In this document: positions 33,666 through 40,485 of the stretch, piece by piece
Position numbering within the stretch: the first letter of the stretch is position 1
Layout: each line of letters opens with the position of its first letter
NCBI GenBank assembly: GCA_900318865.1
Contig: ONMF01000016.1
Coordinates: forward strand, 1-52,680
DNA from: an uncultured Prevotellaceae bacterium
GTDB lineage: Bacteria > Bacteroidota > Bacteroidia > Bacteroidales > Muribaculaceae
Length of the DNA stretch: 52,680 nt
Reading direction: 5' to 3'
Program-made: the position numbers and the translations under genes
The notes under the pieces: model-generated
What the model was told of the DNA's origin: nothing
What the model saw: only the letters and a program-made list of their open reading frames with translations
The model's database searches: none

Positions 33666-36041
33666 TTACATTCTCGCCTTCTGTTTGTCGCCCGCACCCG
33701 AGCCACGATATTTGCTGGCTGCCGTGTTAAACTTCCAGGTGAGGTCGAGCGAGAAGGTGCGACGAGCCGGATTATAGGTGGTCAACTCACGAAGCCCGAA
33801 GATGATGGCACCAGCCTTGGTGGTGTTGAAGATGTCCATGCACCGCAGGTCGACGGTGAGCGAGCCGGCATGGCCCAGGCTGACATCCTTCTGCAAGCCA
33901 ATGCCGGTGTAAAGACGGCAGCGGGTGACGCGGAAGTTGTCGTAGTCGCCCCGCGAGGTCCACTGCACGTGCGCATTCAGCCTGAAGCCGCGCGGCAGCA
34001 CAATGTCATTGTTCCACGACAGCGACAAGAACGGATGGTTGAGCGTGATGGTGTTGCCGCTGGCACACAGCGTCTTGTAGTTCTGAAAGATGGCATAGAT
34101 GCTCCATGAGGGGTGCCAGCAGCCAATCACAGGATTGAGCGAGGTGATGACGTTAAGGCGGTTGTAGCCATCCTGGCTATTGACGGGGCGCACCAGGCTG
34201 ACCATCGGGTCATCTGTGCCGGGAAACAATTCGGTAACCATTGTCACTGCGTCCTTGATGCGGGCATAGTTCAACGTCAGGTTCATCCACCGATAGGCAG
34301 CATTGAGCACCAAGCTGTGCGTATAGGTCGGCTTCAAGTAGGGATTGCCGCTCTGATAGGTATAACGGTTGATGTAGATGGTTGAACTGGTCAGGTTGCT
34401 GTAGACGGGACGCTGGATGTCGCGCCGGTAAGAGAGCGACAACTGCACCTTGCCTATGGGAGCCGAGACAACCGCCGTGGGAAACCAGTCACCATAGTCG
34501 CGACAAGCCTCATCTTCACGCTCATTGAAGTTGTAATAGTTGTTCTTCAGATGTTCATAGCGCAGTCCCACCTGGGCAAAAACCCGGCCAAAAGCGCGGC
34601 CATACTCGGCGAAGGCTGCCGTCGACGACTCGTTGATCTCGGTGTCTGTCGCCCTGACTGGCACCGAGTTGGTGGCCGAGAAGCTGTAGGCATCGGTGCG
34701 ACGGTTGTGCGAGTACTCGCCGCCCACCGACAAGTTGCCCTTCCATACCGGGTAGCTCAAGATGAGTTTCGTTGCCCAGAAGTTGTTCCCGCTGTTGGTG
34801 TTGCTCTCGATGCCTCGAGTGATGTGCACGTCCTCGTCACCAAACACTGTCGTCTGCTCGGTCGTGCTGCCGGGGGTGGTGGTCTTGTCGAACAGGCCGT
34901 CCACGTTCCAGTCGATGCCCAGTGCGCCCACCTTGCCGTTGTAGTAGGCATTGAAGATGTGTTTCTTGAACCGGTCGGCCTGCCAGATTCGGCTCTCTGA
35001 CCGCTCGGTGTACACTTCGTTCACATAGTTGTCGGTGACAAACAGCGAGTTAAATTCACCGCTGGGATGCCGGTCAAACTTATAGTATGCCCCAAAACTG
35101 TGATTCTCGTTGACCATATAGTTGACCTGCAGCTGTGGCGACCAGCCATTCCAGTCGTTCTGCCCATCCTGGGTGCTGCGTCCCACATAGCGGTCCGAAC
35201 CGACATAGTAAGTGAGGTCGTTGGCCTGCAACGACTTGGTGTGCCCGTAGTGGCCGGCCCAAAACGAGACGGTGACATCGAGGCCACCCAAGCGGTAGTT
35301 CACATCCAGGTTGTTGGTGATGGTGCCACGATACTGATACATGGCCGTCAAGTTGTCCTGGAAACTGAAACCTTCGCCCTGGGCCTTCTTCAGCGTGATG
35401 CGAACCACAGCACGGGTCGACGCCGCATAGCGAGCCCCAGGGTTCTGAATGACATCGATGTGCTGAATCTGGTCAGAGCGCAGACGCGACAGTTCGCTGT
35501 TGTCCTGCACTTTGCGACCATTGATATAGACCTCGGCATCGCCGCGACCCAGCACCTTGACACCACCATCACGCTCGGCCTCAAGCGACGGCACTCTCTT
35601 CAGCGCATCGGTCACGGTGCCGGCCTTCTCCAGCAGTGTGCCGGCGACGGTGGTCCGCATGGCCTCGCCCTTGACAAAAGTCTTGGGCAGCTGGCTCTTG
35701 ATGACCACCTCGCCCAGCAGCAGGGTCGCCTCCCTCATTTGGATGGGCTGACCCAGCGCACTTGGGGCGACATAAAGTGTCTCATACCCGATGCTAGACA
35801 CCTTCAGCACGCCAGTGCCTTGAGGTGTCGAGATGAGGAACCGGCCCTGCTCGTCGGTCATTGCTCCCTGCACATAGGCCGAGTCGGGCAGCGACAGCAG
35901 CACCACGTTGACGAAGGGCATAGGTTCGCCCTTTTCGTCCAGTATGGTCCCGTTCAAATCGGGAGTCACAGCAATGGCTTTAAATGTCAACAGCATCACA
36001 GCTATCATGACGAGAATGATGGCAACAGTAATTCTTTTCAT
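33666..36041 (-). CDS. TonB-dependent-receptor-like outer-membrane beta-barrel protein
   Basis: A 791-aa outer-membrane protein. After a signal segment, a carboxypeptidase-regulatory-like domain (about 28-110: LNGTILDEKGEPMPFVNVVL, DEQGRFLI) is followed by a plug (about 125-235: DALKRVPSLEAERDGGVKVLG, AEVYINGRKV, IQHIDVIQNPGARY) and a large OMP beta-barrel of the type 3 family to the C terminus. There is no SusD partner next to it, so it is not a classic glycan importer. It is divergent from the LytTR gene, the usual place for a receptor and its regulator. It probably imports or senses the compound handled by the downstream enzymes. Confidence 0.88.
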   Translation of the reverse strand: MKRITVAIILVMIAVMLLTFKAIAVTPDLNGTILDEKGEPMPFVNVVLLSLPDSAYVQGAMTDEQGRFLISTPQGTGVLKVSSIGYETLYVAPSALGQPIQMREATLLLGEVVIKSQLPKTFVKGEAMRTTVAGTLLEKAGTVTDALKRVPSLEAERDGGVKVLGRGDAEVYINGRKVQDNSELSRLRSDQIQHIDVIQNPGARYAASTRAVVRITLKKAQGEGFSFQDNLTAMYQYRGTITNNLDVNYRLGGLDVTVSFWAGHYGHTKSLQANDLTYYVGSDRYVGRSTQDGQNDWNGWSPQLQVNYMVNENHSFGAYYKFDRHPSGEFNSLFVTDNYVNEVYTERSESRIWQADRFKKHIFNAYYNGKVGALGIDWNVDGLFDKTTTPGSTTEQTTVFGDEDVHITRGIESNTNSGNNFWATKLILSYPVWKGNLSVGGEYSHNRRTDAYSFSATNSVPVRATDTEINESSTAAFAEYGRAFGRVFAQVGLRYEHLKNNYYNFNEREDEACRDYGDWFPTAVVSAPIGKVQLSLSYRRDIQRPVYSNLTSSTIYINRYTYQSGNPYLKPTYTHSLVLNAAYRWMNLTLNYARIKDAVTMVTELFPGTDDPMVSLVRPVNSQDGYNRLNVITSLNPVIGCWHPSWSIYAIFQNYKTLCASGNTITLNHPFLSLSWNNDIVLPRGFRLNAHVQWTSRGDYDNFRVTRCRLYTGIGLQKDVSLGHAGSLTVDLRCMDIFNTTKAGAIIFGLRELTTYNPARRTFSLDLTWKFNTAASKYRGSGAGDKQKARM

Positions 36042-36123
36042 TTTTCTATTTTACTTTTTGATTGTTGATAATAGTTGCAGTCATACTTGCAATCTGCGTC
36101 CGGCCACGCATCAATTGCGAGTG

Positions 36124-36154
36124 CAAAATTACGGCCACTGGCGGCAGGTGCCAA
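36124..36154 (-). promoter_or_regulatory. Promoter of the island A operon
   Basis: On the minus strand TTG (36152-36154), 20 nt, TAATTTTG (36124-36131), with an 82-nt leader to the receptor ATG at 36041. The 229-bp divergent gap also holds the LytTR promoter. Confidence 0.65.
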
Positions 36155-36230
36155 GTTTCTGGGATATTCTGCAAGGGATTGTGACGAATGACAATCAACA
36201 GGGACTACTTACGCAAAATGTGACGAAAGG

Positions 36231-36262
36231 TTTGGCCGTGTGGGCAGATTGTTGTAGCTTTG
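36231..36262 (+). promoter_or_regulatory. Promoter of the LytTR gene
   Basis: TTTG (36231-36234), exactly 20 nt, TAGCTTTG (36255-36262), a full consensus. The ATG at 36271 follows after only 8 nt, so the mRNA is expected to be leaderless or nearly so. Confidence 0.75.
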
Positions 36263-36270
36263 TGGCCTGT

Positions 36271-37197
36271 ATGAATGAAAGAGAAAAAGAGACCCTGCGA
36301 GTGCGCCTCATCAGCGTTGCATTCGTCTGTCTTGCCTTGGCCATTTTTCAACCGATGGGTCTGAGCGAGTTGGGGGTCATGTTGTATGTACACCTGCTTG
36401 CCATCTGGATGCTGGGTGTGGTCATGTGCTATGTCACCGAAGCCCTCATGAGCTACGTTGTGCGTATGCCAGCCACTCTCGACAATGGGGTCAACTACAT
36501 CATCAAGCGCAACCTGCGGTTCCAGTTGATCAACACACCACTCGAGGCACTGCTTATCTGCACCTATTTCCATTATCCCATGAGAGCCATCGGCGCTCCC
36601 GACCCGCTGTCGCCCATGGGGTTACTGAAGACACTGCTGCTCTTGGCTTTCTGCTCATTTGCCATCGGCCTGTATTGGCGATACAAGTTCCGTAGCCGCT
36701 ATCTTGCACTCGAACTGGAAGAAACAAAAAGGCTTAACGAGCAGTTGCACACGATGCAACAGCAAGCAGAGTTGCGCGCCAAAGCAGCCGAAGCAGCCAA
36801 GCTCGCTACGCCTCATGAAGAGTCCGCTCAACCGGCACCTCTCACTCAAGCAACACCCACTATCGTACTCACCGGCACCACCAGTGAGACCGTAACATTG
36901 AAGGTTGCCGACCTCCTGTACATCGAGGCTGTCGGCAACTACACCAAAGTCTATCAATGGCGCGATGACCAAGTGCACTGCGACATGCTTCGAACAACAT
37001 CGCGACAAATCGAAGCTGATCTAAAAGCCTATCCGACAATTATCCGTTGCCACCGAGCGTTTCTCGTCAATCTGGGTCAAGTGGAGCAGATTGTCACCCA
37101 CGCTGGCACCATGCAACTCGTTCTTCGTCACACCCACGAGTCCATCCCCGTGTCACGCAGCCGCATGGCAGCTGTCAAGCAAGCTGTCCAGAGTTGA
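36271..37197 (+). CDS. Membrane-anchored LytTR-family transcriptional regulator
   Basis: A 308-aa inner-membrane regulator. From MNEREKETLRVRL at 36271, about four hydrophobic segments occupy residues 13-125, a coiled coil with QLHTMQQQAELRAKAAEAAK follows at about 140-180, and a LytTR DNA-binding domain fills 205-305 (VADLLYIEAVGNYTKVYQW, IRCHRAFLVNLGQVEQIV, IPVSRSRMAAVKQAV). There is no response-regulator receiver, so it probably reads a membrane or periplasmic signal directly, or works with the divergent receptor. The earlier part of the open frame crosses the promoter and is rejected. Confidence 0.9.
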   Translation: MNEREKETLRVRLISVAFVCLALAIFQPMGLSELGVMLYVHLLAIWMLGVVMCYVTEALMSYVVRMPATLDNGVNYIIKRNLRFQLINTPLEALLICTYFHYPMRAIGAPDPLSPMGLLKTLLLLAFCSFAIGLYWRYKFRSRYLALELEETKRLNEQLHTMQQQAELRAKAAEAAKLATPHEESAQPAPLTQATPTIVLTGTTSETVTLKVADLLYIEAVGNYTKVYQWRDDQVHCDMLRTTSRQIEADLKAYPTIIRCHRAFLVNLGQVEQIVTHAGTMQLVLRHTHESIPVSRSRMAAVKQAVQS

Positions 37198-37369
37198 CAA
37201 TGGTATAAATATGGTACAGTTTCTCACAAATCTAGAATAAAATGCTTATCTCTGTGCCATGAGACGAGGACTTTTGCAGGAAAGCGGTGCCATGCGTGGG
37301 CTGCTCACGGCAGTTGTCAGGGACATGATGATGGAAAATGACATTCTGCCTGTGACAAAAAAGGCACAT

Positions 37370-37428
37370 GCGCCAGACTTAGGATCTGGTGTCGCAAGAC
37401 GTGTAGGTTCGAGTCCTATCAGGCGCAC
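37370..37428 (+). repeat. tRNA-Leu 3' copy (59 bp), end of island A
   Basis: Identical to 31322-31380 over 59 bp: the end of the D arm, anticodon arm, variable arm, T arm and acceptor 3' strand. Similarity extends a few bases further up (GGCA match, two mismatches). It lacks the 5' half of the acceptor stem and cannot fold into a tRNA. Typical of a tRNA-3'-end attachment site. Confidence 0.85.
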
Positions 37429-37434
37429 GAAAGG

Positions 37435-37474
37435 AGTATCTTGTTGAAATTCAACAAGATACTTGATTTTTTAT
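37435..37474 (+). terminator. Terminator after the 59-bp tRNA copy
   Basis: Perfect 14-bp arms AGTATCTTGTTGAA (37435-37448) and TTCAACAAGATACT (37450-37463), followed by TTGATTTTTTA. The terminator follows directly after a tRNA end, as it would behind a genuine tRNA-Leu. Confidence 0.8.
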
Positions 37475-37647
37475 ACCTTCAATGTAATTATTGTAACAAC
37501 ATCACCAATCTTGGAAAATCACGCAAAAAAAGACTACTTTTGTAAAACCGAATGAGATAAAAAACACTGAAATGTCTACTTTTATAAATTTATTCATCTA
37601 AAAATCATTTTCAGTGTCTACTTAAACAATCTGGTGCAGCTTATTAT

Positions 37648-37779
37648 AAGTTCCACTAGAAAAGTGTATTGTAAATGCGAAACTTCCCATAGAAAAGTGG
37701 CAGATATCTTTGCAAGTTCCCCCAGAAAAGTGGCAGAAATCATTGCAAGTTCCCCTAGAAAAGTGTAACTTTGCAGAAT
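37648..37779 (+). repeat. Four tandem 33-bp-spaced repeats upstream of the ATPase
   Basis: Units start at 37648, 37681, 37714 and 37747, exactly 33 bp apart. Each reads roughly AAGTTCCCCTAGAAAAGTG, then GCAGAAATCTTTGC; the last unit lacks five bases (GCAGA) and passes into the -7 box TAACTTTG. Unit two also contains TATCTTTG. The units abut without spacers, so this is a tandem repeat, not CRISPR. Confidence 0.8.
37766..37773 (+). promoter_or_regulatory. -7 element of the ATPase gene, in the last repeat
   Basis: TAACTTTG, 27 nt before the ATG at 37801. Upstream copies of the repeat hold a second, potential -7 box (TATCTTTG, 37705-37712). Confidence 0.6.
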
Positions 37780-37800
37780 AAAATAATAAAAACCAGCTAT

Positions 37801-39102
37801 ATGAAAAGAGAAATCGAGAGCAGACTTATTGCTTGGAAAAATAGTCCTAATCGTAAGCCTTTGATTGTCATGGGTGCAAGACAGGTGGGGAAGACATATC
37901 TTTTGCAGCAATTTGGAAAAAACAATTATGAGCATGTTGCTTATATCAACTGTGATAACAACCCACAGGTTGCCAATCTGTTTGCAGAAGATTATGATAT
38001 GGAACGCATTTTACTTGTCATTGGCGCAATAACTAAGGTTCCTGTCATAGCAGGAAAAACTTTGATTGTCTTAGATGAGATTCAGGAACTGAAACATGGT
38101 TTGACAGCACTTAAATACTTTTGTGAACTGGCACCGCAGCACCATGTTGCCGTAGCAGGCTCTCTCTTGGGTATCACTATGCATCAAGGAGAATCGGCTC
38201 CCGTAGGAAAGGTTGACATAATAAACATGTACCCTTTGACTTACGTGGAATTTCTTGAAGCACTGGGACGTGAGCAGCTAGTGCAAATCCTGAAATCAAA
38301 CGATTGGAAAACAATCCAATTATTAAAACAAGACTTCATCAAATATCTTCGTATATACTACTTCGTTGGAGGAATGCCAGAAGCTGTGCTCAAATATATT
38401 GAAACTAACGATACAATGTCGGTGAGAGACGTGCAGAACAACATTCTAGCCATTTACCGCAGCGATATGTCAAAGCATGCCTCAGCACAAGAAGTGATAC
38501 ATATAACACAAGTTTGGCAATCAATACCTTCTCAGCTTGCACGAGAGAACAAGAAATTTATTTATGGTTCCATAAGATCTGGAGCTCGTGCTCGCGAGTT
38601 TGAACTTGCCATCCAGTGGCTGCAAGACGCAGGACTTGTTATTCGGGTAAATCGTGCAACAAAGCCAAATTTACCTCTTAAATTTTATGAGGACCTGTCG
38701 GCATTCAAACTCTATATGCTTGACACAGGCATGTTGGGTGCATTGGGCAATGTGCCTCCTGAACAGTTGTTGACCAAAGATAATGAACTAGGTGATAGTA
38801 AGGGTGCATTCACAGAAAACTTTGTTGTCTCACAGATTGCGACAATGCGCAATGTGACTATGTGTTACTTCAGCAATGAGAATCACACCCTTGAAATCGA
38901 TATGCTCTTGCAGGAAAAAAGCAACATCTGGCCCATAGAAATTAAAGCCGAAGAAAACTTAAGGTCAAAATCGTTGCGAACCTACGTCAATAATAATCCT
39001 ACTCTCACAGGATTGCGATTTTCAATGAGCGACTACCGAGACCAGCAGTGGATGCAAAATGTGCCGTTATATGCATGCACTACCTTTTTTAATAATGATT
39101 GA
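37801..39102 (+). CDS. AAA-type ATPase with DUF4143 C-terminal domain
   Basis: A 433-aa P-loop ATPase of the large, often multicopy Bacteroidota family. The Walker A is GARQVGKT (residues 25-32) and Walker B is LIVLDEIQEL near residue 92; the C-terminal half (DUF4143) has GAFTENFVVSQI, followed by a PD-(D/E)xK-like patch, EIDMLLQEKSNIWPIEIKAEE, shown in part. Start MKREIESRL at 37801. AT-rich composition and position in a tRNA-flanked segment argue for horizontal transfer. The cellular role of the family is not known. Confidence 0.9.
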   Translation: MKREIESRLIAWKNSPNRKPLIVMGARQVGKTYLLQQFGKNNYEHVAYINCDNNPQVANLFAEDYDMERILLVIGAITKVPVIAGKTLIVLDEIQELKHGLTALKYFCELAPQHHVAVAGSLLGITMHQGESAPVGKVDIINMYPLTYVEFLEALGREQLVQILKSNDWKTIQLLKQDFIKYLRIYYFVGGMPEAVLKYIETNDTMSVRDVQNNILAIYRSDMSKHASAQEVIHITQVWQSIPSQLARENKKFIYGSIRSGARAREFELAIQWLQDAGLVIRVNRATKPNLPLKFYEDLSAFKLYMLDTGMLGALGNVPPEQLLTKDNELGDSKGAFTENFVVSQIATMRNVTMCYFSNENHTLEIDMLLQEKSNIWPIEIKAEENLRSKSLRTYVNNNPTLTGLRFSMSDYRDQQWMQNVPLYACTTFFNND

Positions 39103-39137
39103 TTATAATTTAATCTTAAATTACAACTACGATTTAA

Positions 39138-39164
39138 GGGGAGCGTGCGCTCCCCCTTTTTTTG
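39138..39164 (+). terminator. Terminator of the ATPase gene
   Basis: GGGGAGCG/CGCTCCCC stem with a 2-nt loop followed by a T run. Confidence 0.85.
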
Positions 39165-39269
39165 AAGTTCATGACATTTTATGACACAATAAGATATTTT
39201 GAGACGCCCCAAGTGCCTGAAAATCAACATGCCTTGTGTCTTGTTGATTTTTGTTGTGCAACTTCTCTT

Positions 39270-39285
39270 TCCTATCAGGCGCACA
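39270..39285 (+). repeat. Third copy of the tRNA-Leu 3' end (16 bp), end of island B
   Basis: TCCTATCAGGCGCACA matches the last 15 nt of the tRNA plus its flanking A. Short core of this size is usual for tyrosine-recombinase sites at tRNA 3' ends. Confidence 0.6.
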
Positions 39286-39289
39286 GACA

Positions 39290-39325
39290 GCAAAAAACCC
39301 GCTGAATATTCAGCGGGTTTTTTGC
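39290..39325. terminator. Bidirectional terminator, 36-nt perfect palindrome
   Basis: Half-site GCAAAAAACCCGCTGAAT (39290-39307) is exactly inverted at 39308-39325. T run on both strands. It follows the third tRNA copy and may be the original terminator of the tRNA-Leu gene before the insertions. Confidence 0.85.
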
Positions 39326-39457
39326 GTTAATTCAGGCTAATAATGAAATTGAACCCAATAAGGCCTATTTCATCCATATAATAATGCCTTCAGTGTGATA
39401 ACGGCCCGCAAAAATTGATATCTGGCTGATTTTATAATAAAGAATAACTCGTCTGCG

Positions 39458-39678
39458 AAATCATGTGTTGCGCGACACCGCCGCATCATCAATCAAGACA
39501 CGATGGCGGCTGGCTTAATTCGCCACGATGTCGACCAGTGACGTGAGGTCGGCAATGCTGGTCTCGCCGTCGCCGTTCACATCACTGCGCTCGTTGCTCT
39601 GCTGGCGCAGCAGCAGGTCGACCAGCATGGTCACATCGGCAATCGACACCTCGTCATCGCCGTTCACATCGCCGACAA
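39458..39678. repeat. 221-bp direct repeat, copy 1
   Basis: Gapless near-identical match to 40265-40485 with a handful of mismatches. It covers the 3' flank and dockerin-coding end of the 39515 gene. Confidence 0.8.
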
Positions 39679-40186
39679 CAGGCACATTATCACCTTCTAC
39701 AAAAACTTCATTAACATTAAATATACTAGTCGATAACGCTGCTGAAGCTGAACTTAAAAAATCATGTCCGTCACCAATATACTCATAAAGATAATAATAC
39801 CTACCATCACCGGTATGATAATAGCGGATAAAGAAACCGCCAGCTGCTCTCTCCACAACGTGGCATAGATATGAACTGTTTATGTCAGAAGTAACAAATT
39901 GGTCCTCCTCAAAATATCCGTGGGCGGCTCTGTTATAAATCAAAATCTTGTCAGATGAGACTTGTACAAAGCACCAAAGGAAATTATCTTCGGTTGATGC
40001 CGTGGGAGTCAATTTAATCTGATCGAAAATGCTTGCGTTTGGGTCAAAATAAACATACTTGCCGTTAATTATTAGCTGATACCAGTGGATGGGAAGAGTG
40101 GTGGAGCTGGGTGTTGTCACAAATGGCAATGCCCGCGCTGCAAACGTCACCATCAGCAATGAGACAATGAGTAAGATTTTTTTCAT
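39515..40186 (-). CDS. Short secreted dockerin-like protein, lectin-like N-terminal domain
   Basis: A 223-aa exported protein (signal MKKILLIVSLLMVTFAARA). The N-terminal domain (about 22-160: LPFVTTPSS, WYQLIINGKYVYFD, LWCFVQVSSDKILIYNRA) is shared with the two larger neighbours and looks like a beta-trefoil/ricin-like fold. The C terminus has two Ca-binding loops, GDVNGDDEVSIADVT and SDVNGDGETSIADLT. It lacks the discoidin and sugar-binding domains of the neighbours, so it may be an internally deleted paralog; the repeated 221 bp would allow this. Confidence 0.8.
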   Translation of the reverse strand: MKKILLIVSLLMVTFAARALPFVTTPSSTTLPIHWYQLIINGKYVYFDPNASIFDQIKLTPTASTEDNFLWCFVQVSSDKILIYNRAAHGYFEEDQFVTSDINSSYLCHVVERAAGGFFIRYYHTGDGRYYYLYEYIGDGHDFLSSASAALSTSIFNVNEVFVEGDNVPVVGDVNGDDEVSIADVTMLVDLLLRQQSNERSDVNGDGETSIADLTSLVDIVAN

Positions 40187-40264
40187 ACACTATAAGTTTA
40201 TGAAGTTAATAATAGAGTTATTTCAATTTGTAAATTTAGCCATTATTTCTCAATTATAATTATA

Positions 40265-40485
40265 AAATCATGTGTTGCGCGACCCCGCCGCATCATCAAT
40301 CAAGACACGATGGCGGCTGTCTTAATTCGCCACGATGCCGACCAGTGACGTGAGGTCGGCAATGCTGGTCTCGCCATCGCCGTTCACATCGCTGCGCTCG
40401 TTGCTCTGCTGGCGCAGCAGCAGGTCGACCAGCATGGTAACATCGGCAATCGACACCTCGTCATCGCCGTTCACATCGCCGACAA
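40265..40485. repeat. 221-bp direct repeat, copy 2
   Basis: Partner of 39458-39678, at the corresponding 3' end of the 40322 gene. Confidence 0.8.

Larger units (their letters stand above)
31381..37428. mobile_element. Island A at tRNA-Leu, integrase-less
   Basis: About 6.05 kb between the intact tRNA-Leu and a 59-bp perfect copy of its 3' part (37370-37428). It carries a zinc-ribbon/flavin oxidase, CAT-like acyltransferase, GNAT and a TonB-receptor-like gene on the minus strand and a divergent LytTR regulator. No integrase, relaxase or transposase is present, so it is either a remnant, a satellite moved by enzymes encoded elsewhere, or part of a larger original island. Boundaries follow from the repeats; mobility is inferred. 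Confidence 0.6.
37429..39285. mobile_element. Island B, AT-rich, integrase-less
   Basis: About 1.86 kb between the 59-bp copy and a 16-bp copy of the tRNA-Leu 3' end. Base composition is clearly more AT-rich than the host. It contains one DUF4143-type ATPase gene behind a tandem-repeat promoter region. It is placed directly behind island A, implying serial insertion at the same site. No recombinase gene. Confidence 0.5.

Noticed and set aside
37648..37779. CRISPR array
   Set aside because: The 33-bp units abut without spacers, degrade along the array and end in a promoter. There are no cas genes.
37618..37935. Minus-strand peptide with 11-residue repeats (TFLGELAKISA)
   Set aside because: The repeats only reflect the 33-bp DNA period; the frame runs into the start of the ATPase gene on the other strand and has no other support.
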